Assembly: GCA_910584075.1 (NCBI GenBank)
Contig: CAJTZI010000084.1
Coordinates: 1-5,898 of the forward strand
Direction of reading: 5' to 3'
DNA: 5,898 nt
Source of the DNA: an uncultured Oscillibacter sp.
Lineage (GTDB): Bacteria > Bacillota > Clostridia > Oscillospirales > Oscillospiraceae
The position numbers were made by a program, and so were the translations under genes. This document shows positions 1 to 5,898 of this stretch, one piece after another. The first letter of the stretch is position 1, and the number at the start of each line of letters is the position of its first letter. The notes under the pieces were generated by a model. That model had not been told where the DNA came from and made no database searches. It saw nothing but the letters and a program-made list of their open reading frames with translations.

Positions 1-2
1 GT

Positions 3-1418
3 TTTTTCGGCGCCGTCTCCAAAAAGGACGCGACGCTTGACATTTTTTTCGGGGTGGACTACCACTCCCACCTGGGCACCCGCCGGGGCGGCATGATTCT
101 CTACGACCGGACAGAGGGCTTCCAGCGGCAGATCCACTCCATTGAAAACACCCCCTTCCGCACCAAGTTTGAAAAGGACCTGGCGGACTTCCGGGGGTGC
201 AGCGGCATCGGCTGCATCAGCGACACGGACCCCCAGCCCCTGCTGGTGCGGTCCCACCTGGGGCTGTACGCCATCACCACCGTCGGCATCATCAACAACG
301 CCGAGGAGCTGGTGGAGCGGTACTTCTCCGACCACGGCCACCAGTTTATGGCAATGAGCTCCGGCAAGGTCAACTCCACCGAGCTGGCCGCCGCCCTCAT
401 CAATCAAAAGGACGACCTGGTCTCCGGCATTCTCCACGCCCAGGAGGTGATCGACGGCTCCATCACCCTGCTGATCCTCACGGAGGAGGGGCAGATCATC
501 GCCGCCCGTGACCGGATGGGCCGGCTGCCGGTGCTGATCGGCAAAAACCACCAGGGACACTGCGTGTCCTTCGAGTCCTTCGCCTGCCACAAAATCGGGT
601 ACGAGGTGGACTACGAGCTGAGTCCCCGGGAGATCGTCCGCATCCGGCCGGAGGGGTATGAGACCCTCTCTCCCGCCGCCGAGCAGATGAAGATCTGCGC
701 CTTCCTCTGGACCTACTACGGCTACCCCAACAGCAACTACGAGGGGGTCAACGTGGAGGTCATGCGCTGCCGCAACGGCGCCATTATGGCCCGGGAGGAG
801 CGCCGCCGGGGAACGCTTCCGGCGGTGGACTGCGTGGCCGGCGTGCCGGACTCCGGCGTGCCCCACGCCATCGGCTACGCCAACGAGAGCCACATGCCCT
901 TTGCACGGCCCTTTGTGAAGTACACCCCCACCTGGCCCCGGTCCTTCATGCCCGCCAGCCAGGAGGTACGCAGTCAGGTGGCCAAGATGAAGCAGATTCC
1001 CGTGCCGGAGCTCATCCAGGGCAAGCGCCTTTTATTTGTGGACGACTCCATCGTCCGGGGCACCCAGCTGCGGGAGACCGTGGAGTTTCTCTACGAGTCC
1101 GGGGCCAAAGAGGTCCACATGCGTTCCGCCTGCCCCCCCATCATGTACAGCTGCAAGTACCTGAATTTCTCCCGGGGCAACTCGGACATGGACCTGCTGG
1201 CCCGGCGGGTGGTCCAGGAGCTGGAGGGGGACGAGGGCCAGGAGCATCTGGCGGAATACGCCGACGCCTCCACAGGCCGGGGCCAGTGCCTCCTCAAGCG
1301 CATCTGTGAGAAGCTGGGCTTCGACTCCCTGGGCTATCAGTCCCTGGAGGGCCTGCTGGAGGCCATCGGCATCGACCGGGAAAAGGTCTGCACCTACTGC
1401 TGGACCGGAAATGAATGA
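3..1418 (+). CDS. purF: Amidophosphoribosyltransferase (PurF) family protein, 5' end cut by window edge
   Basis: PurF enzymes make 5-phosphoribosylamine from PRPP and glutamine, the first step of purine synthesis, in the cytoplasm. The frame is open from base 3 and encodes 471 residues beginning FFGAVSKKD, so only a few N-terminal residues are missing; GTG at 54 is internal. Numbering from base 3, an Ntn-type glutaminase domain fills about residues 1-220 and a phosphoribosyltransferase domain about 230-420. The PRPP-binding signature VDDSIVRGT is at 346-354, preceded by PDSG...GYA near 282-292. Cysteines at 232, 384, 463 and 466 (C-terminal CTYC) match the four 4Fe-4S ligands of Bacillus-type PurF. 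The glutaminase half is odd: the usual RYST and HNGN motifs read CISDTD and TVGIIN. The catalytic Cys, if present, lies just outside the window. It heads the visible operon, 63 bases before purM. This is a divergent PurF subtype, and a second canonical purF may exist elsewhere in the genome. The PurF family is certain; activity with glutamine is not. Confidence 0.9.
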   Translation, partial: FFGAVSKKDATLDIFFGVDYHSHLGTRRGGMILYDRTEGFQRQIHSIENTPFRTKFEKDLADFRGCSGIGCISDTDPQPLLVRSHLGLYAITTVGIINNAEELVERYFSDHGHQFMAMSSGKVNSTELAAALINQKDDLVSGILHAQEVIDGSITLLILTEEGQIIAARDRMGRLPVLIGKNHQGHCVSFESFACHKIGYEVDYELSPREIVRIRPEGYETLSPAAEQMKICAFLWTYYGYPNSNYEGVNVEVMRCRNGAIMAREERRRGTLPAVDCVAGVPDSGVPHAIGYANESHMPFARPFVKYTPTWPRSFMPASQEVRSQVAKMKQIPVPELIQGKRLLFVDDSIVRGTQLRETVEFLYESGAKEVHMRSACPPIMYSCKYLNFSRGNSDMDLLARRVVQELEGDEGQEHLAEYADASTGRGQCLLKRICEKLGFDSLGYQSLEGLLEAIGIDREKVCTYCWTGNE

Positions 1419-1422
1419 CGCA

Positions 1423-1443
1423 GGGGCCGCCGGAGGCGGCTCT
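1423..1443 (+). other. GC-rich hairpin between purF and purM
   Basis: GCCGCC (1426-1431) pairs with GGCGGC (1435-1440) around a GGA loop, and G-U and G-C pairs extend the stem to nine pairs (1423-1431 with 1435-1443). It begins five bases after the purF stop codon. No T-run follows, so it does not look like an intrinsic terminator. An mRNA-stabilising or processing element is possible, as is simple chance in GC-rich DNA. Confidence 0.4.
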
Positions 1444-1470
1444 CCCATGAAAGATTCCCAAATTCAATAC

Positions 1471-1476
1471 GGAGGT
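1471..1476 (+). promoter_or_regulatory. Ribosome binding site of purM
   Basis: GGAGGT lies five bases before ATG 1482. It is a near-perfect Shine-Dalgarno sequence and fixes the purM start. It is the strongest ribosome binding site in the window. Confidence 0.85.
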
Positions 1477-1481
1477 TTACC

Positions 1482-2534
1482 ATGGAAAACTCCCATTCCG
1501 CCGCCTACGCCGCCGCCGGTGTGGACATCGAGGCCGGATACAAAGGTGTGGAACTGATGAAAAAGCACGTGGCCCGGACCAGGATTCCCGGCGTGGTCTC
1601 CGGCATCGGCGGCTTCGGCGGGCTGTTCGCCCCGGACCTTGCCGGCATGAAGGAGCCCGTTCTGGTCTCCGGCACCGACGGCGTGGGCACCAAGCTGCGC
1701 CTGGCCCAGCTGCTGGACAGGCACGACACCATCGGCATCGACTGCGTGGCCATGTGCGTCAACGACATCGTCTGCTGCGGGGCAAAGCCCCTCTTCTTCC
1801 TGGACTACATCGCCATTGGGAAAAACGAGCCGGAGAAGGCGGCCGCCATCGTCTCCGGCGTGGCGGAGGGCTGCGTCCGCTCCGGCTGCGCCCTCATCGG
1901 CGGTGAGACCGCCGAGCACCCCGGCGTCATGGACCCGGACGATTACGACATCGCCGGCTTTGCCGTGGGCATTGTGGACCGGGAGAAGATCATCGACGGC
2001 GGCAAGGTCTCCGAGGGAGACGTGCTGATCGGCCTCGCCTCCTCCGGCGTCCACTCCAACGGCTTCTCCCTGGTGCGGAAGGTGTTCGACATCGAGCACG
2101 CAGACCTGACCGCCCCCATGGACGAGCTGGACGGGAAGTCCCTGGGCGAGGTGCTTCTGGCCCCCACCAAGATTTATGTCAAGGCCGTCCAGGCCCTGCT
2201 GGAGGGCGGCGTGGACCTCCACGGCGCCAGCCACATCACCGGCGGCGGATTCTTTGAGAACATCCCCCGGATGCTGCCGGAGGGACTGGGCGTGAAGATC
2301 CTGCCCAATGCCATCCCAAAGCAGCCCATCTTTGAACTGATTCAAAAGCGCGGAAACATCTCCGATCACGACATGTACAACACCTTCAACATGGGCCTTG
2401 GCATGGTCCTGGCGGTACCTCTGGAGCAGGGGGACCGGGCCTTGGAGCTGCTGGCGGCGGCGGGCGAGCAGGACGCGGCCTGCGTGGGCATCGTCACCCG
2501 GTCCGACGGCGGCGTGTCTTTTGACGGCCTATGA
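1482..2534 (+). CDS. purM: Phosphoribosylformylglycinamidine cyclo-ligase (AIR synthetase)
   Basis: PurM closes the imidazole ring, converting FGAM plus ATP to AIR, in the cytoplasm. The protein has 350 residues, the usual length for the family, and appears complete. Recognisable signatures are GTDGVGTK at residues 64-71 (ATP and substrate loop of the N-terminal AIRS domain), NDIVCCGAKPLFFLDY around 94-109, GGETAEHPG at 140-148, GLASSGVHSNGFSLVR at 184-199, HITGGGF in the C-terminal AIRS domain, and TFNMGLGM near the end. The ATG start follows GGAGGT at 1471. The 3' end overlaps purN by four bases (ATGA), which suggests translational coupling. All expected motifs are present, so ordinary activity is likely. 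Its substrate is made by PurL, which is not in the window. Confidence 0.97.
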   Translation: MENSHSAAYAAAGVDIEAGYKGVELMKKHVARTRIPGVVSGIGGFGGLFAPDLAGMKEPVLVSGTDGVGTKLRLAQLLDRHDTIGIDCVAMCVNDIVCCGAKPLFFLDYIAIGKNEPEKAAAIVSGVAEGCVRSGCALIGGETAEHPGVMDPDDYDIAGFAVGIVDREKIIDGGKVSEGDVLIGLASSGVHSNGFSLVRKVFDIEHADLTAPMDELDGKSLGEVLLAPTKIYVKAVQALLEGGVDLHGASHITGGGFFENIPRMLPEGLGVKILPNAIPKQPIFELIQKRGNISDHDMYNTFNMGLGMVLAVPLEQGDRALELLAAAGEQDAACVGIVTRSDGGVSFDGL

Positions 2535-3142
2535 GCAAGGCGAGAATCGCCGTGCTGGTCTCCGGCGGCGGAACCAATCTGGAGGCCCTGCTGAACGCCC
2601 AGGAGGCGGGAAAACTCCCCCACGGGGAGATCGTGCTGGTGTGCGCCAGCAATGAGGGTGCCTACGCCCTGGAGCGGGCCCGGAGCCACGGCGTCCCCGC
2701 CACTGTGGTAGCCCGGAAGGCCATGAGCCAGTCCGCCTTTGAGACGGCCCTGAACATCAAGCTGGCGGCCTACCGGGTGGACGTCATCATCCTGGCCGGA
2801 TTCCTCTCCATCCTGTCGGAGGAGTTTGTCAGCCGCTGGCCGGACCGAATAATCAACGTCCATCCCTCCCTCATCCCCGCCTTCTGCGGGAAGGGGATGT
2901 ACGGCCTCCGGGTCCATGAGGCGGCTCTGGAGCGGGGCGTGAAGATCACCGGGGCCACGGTGCACCTGGTGAACGAGATCCCCGACGGCGGGCGCATCCT
3001 GCTGCAAAAGGCGGTGGAGGTCCTGCCGGACGATACGCCGCAGACCCTCCAGCGCCGGGTGATGAAGCAGGCGGAGTGGGTCCTCCTGCCCCAGGCGGCG
3101 GAGATGGTGTGCCGGGGGCTGGCAGAGAGGGAAACCCCATGA
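2531..3142 (+). CDS. purN: Phosphoribosylglycinamide formyltransferase (GAR transformylase)
   Basis: PurN transfers a formyl group from 10-formyltetrahydrofolate to GAR, giving FGAR. The 203-residue product matches the usual family length of about 190-215. The N-terminal phosphate-binding loop SGGGTN is at residues 11-16. The catalytic triad is intact: Asn109 and His111 in INVHPSLIP, and Asp152 in EIPDGG. The stretch FCGKGMYGLRVHEAAL is typical of the clostridial and Bacteroides-like subtype. The ATG shares bases with the purM TGA stop, and no convincing Shine-Dalgarno sequence precedes it (the upstream bases read gtcttttgacggcct), so translation probably depends on ribosomes finishing purM. 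Its own stop overlaps the next gene by ATGA. Confidence 0.97.
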   Translation: MSKARIAVLVSGGGTNLEALLNAQEAGKLPHGEIVLVCASNEGAYALERARSHGVPATVVARKAMSQSAFETALNIKLAAYRVDVIILAGFLSILSEEFVSRWPDRIINVHPSLIPAFCGKGMYGLRVHEAALERGVKITGATVHLVNEIPDGGRILLQKAVEVLPDDTPQTLQRRVMKQAEWVLLPQAAEMVCRGLAERETP

Positions 3143-3693
3143 CACAGGCCCAACAGGCCGCTTTTGTCCACCGCTGTTACGAGACGGCCTATGAAAAGCA
3201 GTCCCGCGCCGGCAAGACGTTTCTCCCCAGCGTGCCGCCGGAGATGCGCACCGGCCTCACGGACTCCCGGGGCTGGTTTCAGTGGAAGCTGATCCCCGCC
3301 CCCACCCGGGCGGAGGACCTGGACGCCCTGGAGGGGAAATGGGGCCTGCCCCTGCTGCGGGCGTTCCTCTCCACGGACTTCCACTTTCTGGATGTCCCCG
3401 GTTTCTTCGCCGTACGGCCCGACGACCCCTTGGCGGTATTCCGGACCACCATGGAGGAGCCCGCCCTGTTTCAGGCAGGGCTCATTCCCCCGGGCTGGGG
3501 GGAGGACGCGGCGGGCGGCGGCGCCCTTTACTGTCTCGACACCATGCCGGACCGCCGCCCCGTCGTCTCCCTGGACTACCCGGCCTTCTCCATGGACCTG
3601 GACGGCGGCGGAGACCGGGAGGCTCTGCTGGAGATCTCCCAACCGGCGGCGGCGAACTTCACAACATACGCAGAACAGATGTTTCTGCGATAA
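3139..3693 (+). CDS. SMI1/KNR4 (SUKH)-like protein of unknown role
   Basis: This 184-residue protein is not a known purine enzyme. The ATG overlaps the purN stop as ATGA, and a purine-rich AGAGAGGG (3124-3131) lies seven bases upstream, so this start is preferred over longer in-frame starts inside purN. The arrangement resembles the SUKH fold family: an early Trp-rich strand (WFQWK, 46-50), an acidic helix followed by LEGKWGLPLLRAFLS (64-78, compare the family's LE-x-x-LG-x-x-LP-x-x-YRxFL), then GLIPPGWGED...GGGALYCLD (114-134) and a strand RPVVSLDYPAF (140-150). No signal peptide or membrane helix is visible, so it is probably cytoplasmic. Bacterial SUKH proteins include immunity proteins of contact-dependent toxins, but no toxin gene is present here. 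Its codon use and GC content match its neighbours. The family call is by eye. The gene itself is well supported by coupling, a ribosome binding site and an uninterrupted frame. Confidence 0.6.
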   Translation: MTQAQQAAFVHRCYETAYEKQSRAGKTFLPSVPPEMRTGLTDSRGWFQWKLIPAPTRAEDLDALEGKWGLPLLRAFLSTDFHFLDVPGFFAVRPDDPLAVFRTTMEEPALFQAGLIPPGWGEDAAGGGALYCLDTMPDRRPVVSLDYPAFSMDLDGGGDREALLEISQPAAANFTTYAEQMFLR

Positions 3694-3728
3694 CATCAAC
3701 TTCATCTTAAAAATGCGGTGAATCGGAT

Positions 3729-3734
3729 AAGGAG
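3729..3734 (+). promoter_or_regulatory. Ribosome binding site deciding the purH start
   Basis: AAGGAG ends eight bases before ATG 3743, which is ideal spacing. An in-frame GTG at 3734 would begin inside this site, so it cannot be the start. The surrounding 49-base gap after the SUKH-like gene is distinctly AT-richer than the rest of the window. Confidence 0.85.
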
Positions 3735-3742
3735 TGCGAACT

Positions 3743-4924
3743 ATGACGGAACTGGAACTGAAATACGGCTGCAACCCCAACCAGAAGCCCTCCCGCGTCT
3801 TTATGCGCAATGGCTCCGACCTGCCTGTCACCGTGCTGAACGGCAGGCCGGGCTACATCAACTTTCTGGACGCCCTGAACTCCTGGCAGCTGGCCCGGGA
3901 GCTGAAGGAGGCCGCCGGCCTCCCCGCCGCCGCCAGCTTCAAGCACGTCTCCCCCGCCGGAGCCGCCGTGGGCCTGCCTCTCAGCGAGACCGACCGGAAA
4001 CTTTACTTCGTGGAGACGGACCATGACCTCTCCCCCATCGCCTGCGCCTACATCCGGGCCCGAGGGGCGGACCGGCTCTGCTCCTACGGCGACTGGGCCG
4101 CCCTCTCCGACGTCTGCGACGCGGACACCGCCGCCTACCTCAAGGCGGAGGTCTCTGACGGCATCATTGCCCCCGGCTACACCGCCGAGGCCCTGGAGAT
4201 TCTGAAAACCAAGAAAAAGGGCAATTACAATGTGGTGCAGATCGACCCGGACTACGTTCCGGACCCTGTGGAGTACAAGGACGTGTACGGCGTCACCTTC
4301 CAGCAGGGCCGGAACGAGTATAAAATTGACGAGAGCCTCCTGACCAGCATCGTGACCAAAAATCACGACCTGCCCCAGGCGGCGAAGATCGATATGGCGG
4401 TTGCCCTGATCACGCTGAAATACACCCAGTCCAACTCCGTGTGCTATGTGAAGGACGGACAGGCCATCGGCGTGGGGGCCGGCCAGCAGAGCCGCATCCA
4501 CTGCACCCGTCTGGCCGGCGCCAAGGCCGACAGCTGGTATCTGCGCCAGCACCCCAAGGTGCTGAACCTGCCCTTCGTCGACGGCATCCGCCGCCCGGAC
4601 CGGGACAACGCCATCGACTGTTATCTCTCGGAGGAGGAGAGCCGGTGGCTCCTGGCGGAGGGGAGCTGGCAGAATACGTTCCGGGAGCGGCCCGAGCCCC
4701 TGACGGCGGAGGAGAAGCAGGCGTGGATTGCCGGCCTCACCGGCGTCACCTGCGGGTCCGACGCCTTTTTCCCCTTCGGTGACAACGTGGAGCGGGCCCG
4801 GCGGAGCGGGGTGCGGTATATCGTACAGCCCGGCGGGTCGATCCGGGACGACCATGTGATTGAGACCGCAGACAAGTATGGCATGACCATGTGCTTTACG
4901 GGGATGCGGCTGTTCCACCACTGA
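3743..4924 (+). CDS. purH: Stand-alone AICAR formyltransferase (PurH transformylase domain only)
   Basis: The enzyme formylates AICAR to FAICAR with 10-formyltetrahydrofolate, the penultimate step to IMP. The 393-residue protein starts directly with ELKYGCNPNQKP, equivalent to the LRYGENPHQ that opens the transformylase half of bifunctional PurH. The roughly 200-residue IMP cyclohydrolase domain is absent. The catalytic Lys-His pair is Lys67-His68 in SFKHVSPAG. Other signatures are KYTQSNSV (226-233), IGVGAGQQSR (242-251), GSDAFFPFGDN (338-348), VQPGGSIRD (361-369) and the C-terminal FTGMRLFHH. Between RLAGAKADSW (256-265) and GSDAFFPF there is about 60 residues more than in E. coli-type PurH, which accounts for the extra length. 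Transformylase-only proteins of about 390 residues are known in clostridia. They need a separate IMP cyclohydrolase (PurO-like or a detached PurH N-domain), which is not seen here. Confidence 0.93.
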   Translation: MTELELKYGCNPNQKPSRVFMRNGSDLPVTVLNGRPGYINFLDALNSWQLARELKEAAGLPAAASFKHVSPAGAAVGLPLSETDRKLYFVETDHDLSPIACAYIRARGADRLCSYGDWAALSDVCDADTAAYLKAEVSDGIIAPGYTAEALEILKTKKKGNYNVVQIDPDYVPDPVEYKDVYGVTFQQGRNEYKIDESLLTSIVTKNHDLPQAAKIDMAVALITLKYTQSNSVCYVKDGQAIGVGAGQQSRIHCTRLAGAKADSWYLRQHPKVLNLPFVDGIRRPDRDNAIDCYLSEEESRWLLAEGSWQNTFRERPEPLTAEEKQAWIAGLTGVTCGSDAFFPFGDNVERARRSGVRYIVQPGGSIRDDHVIETADKYGMTMCFTGMRLFHH

Positions 4925-4928
4925 GGGA

Positions 4929-4983
4929 TGTGGCTGCCCGCCCCGGCGGGCGGTCACACCCCCGTCCCGCCCCGGCGGGGCGG
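4929..4983 (+). repeat. Two tandem GC-rich stem-loops with an identical 14-base core
   Basis: The sequence cccgccccggcggg occurs at 4937-4950 and again at 4966-4979, 29 bases apart. Each copy is the centre of a hairpin with a CCCG loop. The first stem pairs 4929-4941 with 4946-4958 (13 pairs, two G-U). The second pairs 4962-4970 with 4975-4983 (nine pairs, one G-U). The arms outside the core differ between copies yet still pair. The element begins four bases after the purH stop and ends 36 bases before the purD start. No T-run follows either hairpin, so simple intrinsic termination is not supported. A role in mRNA stability, partial attenuation or differential expression of purD is inference. 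Confidence 0.6.
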
Positions 4984-5004
4984 ATACAATCCATCTTCGC
5001 CCAT

Positions 5005-5010
5005 GTGAGG
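5005..5010 (+). promoter_or_regulatory. Ribosome binding site of purD
   Basis: GTGAGG ends nine bases before ATG 5020. It is a moderate Shine-Dalgarno match that supports this start, and the protein begins with the expected MNLLVVGGGGREHA. Confidence 0.65.
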
Positions 5011-5019
5011 TATATCGTT

Positions 5020-5898
5020 ATGAATCTGCTTGTAGTCGGCGGCGGCGGCCGCGAACACGCCATCATCAAAAAGCTGAAAGAGAATCCCTCTGTTGAGACC
5101 ATCTACGCCCTCCCCGGCAACGGCGGCATTGCCGCCGACGCGGTGTGCGTGCCGGAGATCGGAGCCAGGGACATTGACAAAATCGTGGACTTCGCCAGAT
5201 CCCATGCTATTGGTTTCGCAGTGGTAGCGCCGGATGACCCCCTGGCCCTGGGGTGCGTGGACCGGCTCCACGAGGCCGGCGTCCCCTGCTTTGGGCCAAG
5301 CGCCAAGGCCGCCCGCATTGAGGCCAGCAAGGTCTTCTCCAAGAACCTGATGAAAAAATACGGCATCCCCACCGCCCGGTATCAGGTCTTTGACGACCCC
5401 GCCGCGGCCCTGGACTGTCTCCGGAACCCCGGCGTATCCTTCCCCGCTGTCATCAAGGCCGACGGGCTGGCCCTGGGCAAGGGCGTGCTGATTCCCCAAA
5501 CGCTGAAAGAGGCAGAGTGGGCCGTGAAGGTCATCATGGAGGAGGGGGCCTTCGGCGATTCCGGAAACAGGATCGTCATTGAGGAATTTTTGACCGGACC
5601 GGAGGTCAGCGTCCTGGCCTTTACCGACGGCCGGAGCATTGTCCCCATGGTCTCCTCCATGGACCACAAGCGGGCCGGAGACGGCGACACCGGCCTCAAC
5701 ACCGGCGGCATGGGCACTGTGGCCCCCAACCCCTGCTACACGCCGGAGATCGCCCAGACCTGCATGGAGACCATCTTCCTGCCCACTCTGGCCGCCATGC
5801 GCGCCGAGGGCTGCCCCTTCAAGGGCTGCCTCTACTTCGGGCTGATGCTGACGCCGGAGGGACCGAGGGTCATCGAGTACAACTGCCGCTTCGGCGAC
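5020..5898 (+). CDS. purD: Phosphoribosylamine--glycine ligase (GAR synthetase), 3' end cut by window edge
   Basis: PurD joins glycine to phosphoribosylamine using ATP, giving GAR, immediately after PurF. The window holds 293 residues of an expected 420 or so. It shows the N-terminal loop GGGGREHA (7-14), VVAPDDPLALG (68-78), the ATP-grasp stretches GPSAKAARIEASK (92-104) and KYGIPTARY (113-121), VIKADGLALGKGV (144-156), and DGDTGLNTGGMGTVAPNP (221-238). It ends in the metal- and ATP-binding VIEYNCRFGD (284-293), just before the usual PE. The variants PDDPL, LTGPEVS and TGLNTGG differ from the E. coli forms (PE-x-PL, GEE-x-S, TGPNTGG) but look like a clostridial subtype rather than damage. 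It lies 95 bases after purH, behind the twin stem-loops, and is probably co-transcribed with them. Confidence 0.96.
   Translation, partial: MNLLVVGGGGREHAIIKKLKENPSVETIYALPGNGGIAADAVCVPEIGARDIDKIVDFARSHAIGFAVVAPDDPLALGCVDRLHEAGVPCFGPSAKAARIEASKVFSKNLMKKYGIPTARYQVFDDPAAALDCLRNPGVSFPAVIKADGLALGKGVLIPQTLKEAEWAVKVIMEEGAFGDSGNRIVIEEFLTGPEVSVLAFTDGRSIVPMVSSMDHKRAGDGDTGLNTGGMGTVAPNPCYTPEIAQTCMETIFLPTLAAMRAEGCPFKGCLYFGLMLTPEGPRVIEYNCRFGD

Noticed and set aside
2..50. Possible frameshift at the T homopolymers (2-7 and 43-49) near the left edge
   Set aside because: The reading frame passes both runs and gives the expected continuous N-terminal sequence of the PurF-like family, so no error is indicated.
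54..56. GTG as the start of the PurF-like gene
   Set aside because: The frame is open to the window edge and the upstream codons encode FFGAVSKKD, which belongs to the conserved N-terminal Ntn region, so the true start is to the left of the window.
3076..3138. Longer N-terminus for the SUKH-like protein starting at GTG 3076
   Set aside because: It would lie wholly inside purN and encode a Gly/Pro-rich stretch unlike the rest. ATG 3139 has a well-spaced ribosome binding site and a coupling overlap.
3701..3730. Possible internal promoter in the AT-richer gap before purH (TTCATC and GGATAA)
   Set aside because: Both hexamers match the consensus poorly, and the -10 candidate overlaps the ribosome binding site, leaving no room for a leader.
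1464..3831. Other long antisense open frames opposite purM, purN and the SUKH-like gene (1464-2369, 2366-3145, 2770-3831)
   Set aside because: They cross real gene boundaries, have no ribosome binding sites or motifs, and are explained by GC-rich codon use on the sense strand.
3707..4957. Long antisense open frame (416 codons) opposite purH
   Set aside because: Its product is low-complexity, rich in Gly, Val and His, with no recognisable motif. High GC makes the complementary strand of GC-ending codons stop-poor, and the sense frame is an unmistakable transformylase.
4936..4990. Intrinsic terminator after purH
   Set aside because: The hairpins are strong but are followed by mixed sequence (atacaatccatc) without a T-run, and purD continues on the same strand.

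Overview
The window reads as the 3' part of a de novo purine biosynthesis operon from a GC-rich Firmicute. The pur proteins and the very high use of GC-ending codons look most like a gut clostridium of the Oscillospiraceae type (Oscillibacter/Flavonifractor-like). That placement is inference from protein style and composition, not from a marker gene. All genes are on the + strand, and nearly all of the window is coding.

Layout: (1) a PurF-family amidophosphoribosyltransferase missing only its first few residues at the left edge (3-1418); (2) a 63-base gap with a GC-rich hairpin; (3) purM (1482-2534); (4) purN (2531-3142), joined to purM by an ATGA overlap; (5) an 184-residue protein that is not a purine enzyme and resembles the SMI1/KNR4 (SUKH) fold family (3139-3693), joined to purN by a second ATGA overlap; (6) a stand-alone AICAR formyltransferase, the purH transformylase half only (3743-4924); (7) a 95-base gap holding two consecutive GC-rich stem-loops with the same 14-base core; (8) the first 293 codons of purD (5020-5898), cut by the right edge.

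The order F-M-N-H-D matches the end of the classical Firmicute pur operon. PurF makes phosphoribosylamine, PurD converts it to GAR, PurN formylates GAR, PurM closes the imidazole ring after the PurL step, and the PurH-type transformylase formylates AICAR. PurL, PurE, PurC, PurB and the IMP cyclohydrolase activity needed to finish IMP are not in the window.

Three points stand out. The PurF-like protein keeps its PRPP site and four iron-sulfur cysteines but has lost recognisable glutaminase signature residues. An unrelated SUKH-like gene sits in a translationally coupled position between purN and purH. The PurH is a transformylase-only form with an extra segment of about 60 residues. No tRNA, rRNA, CRISPR array, insertion sequence or convincing internal promoter was seen.
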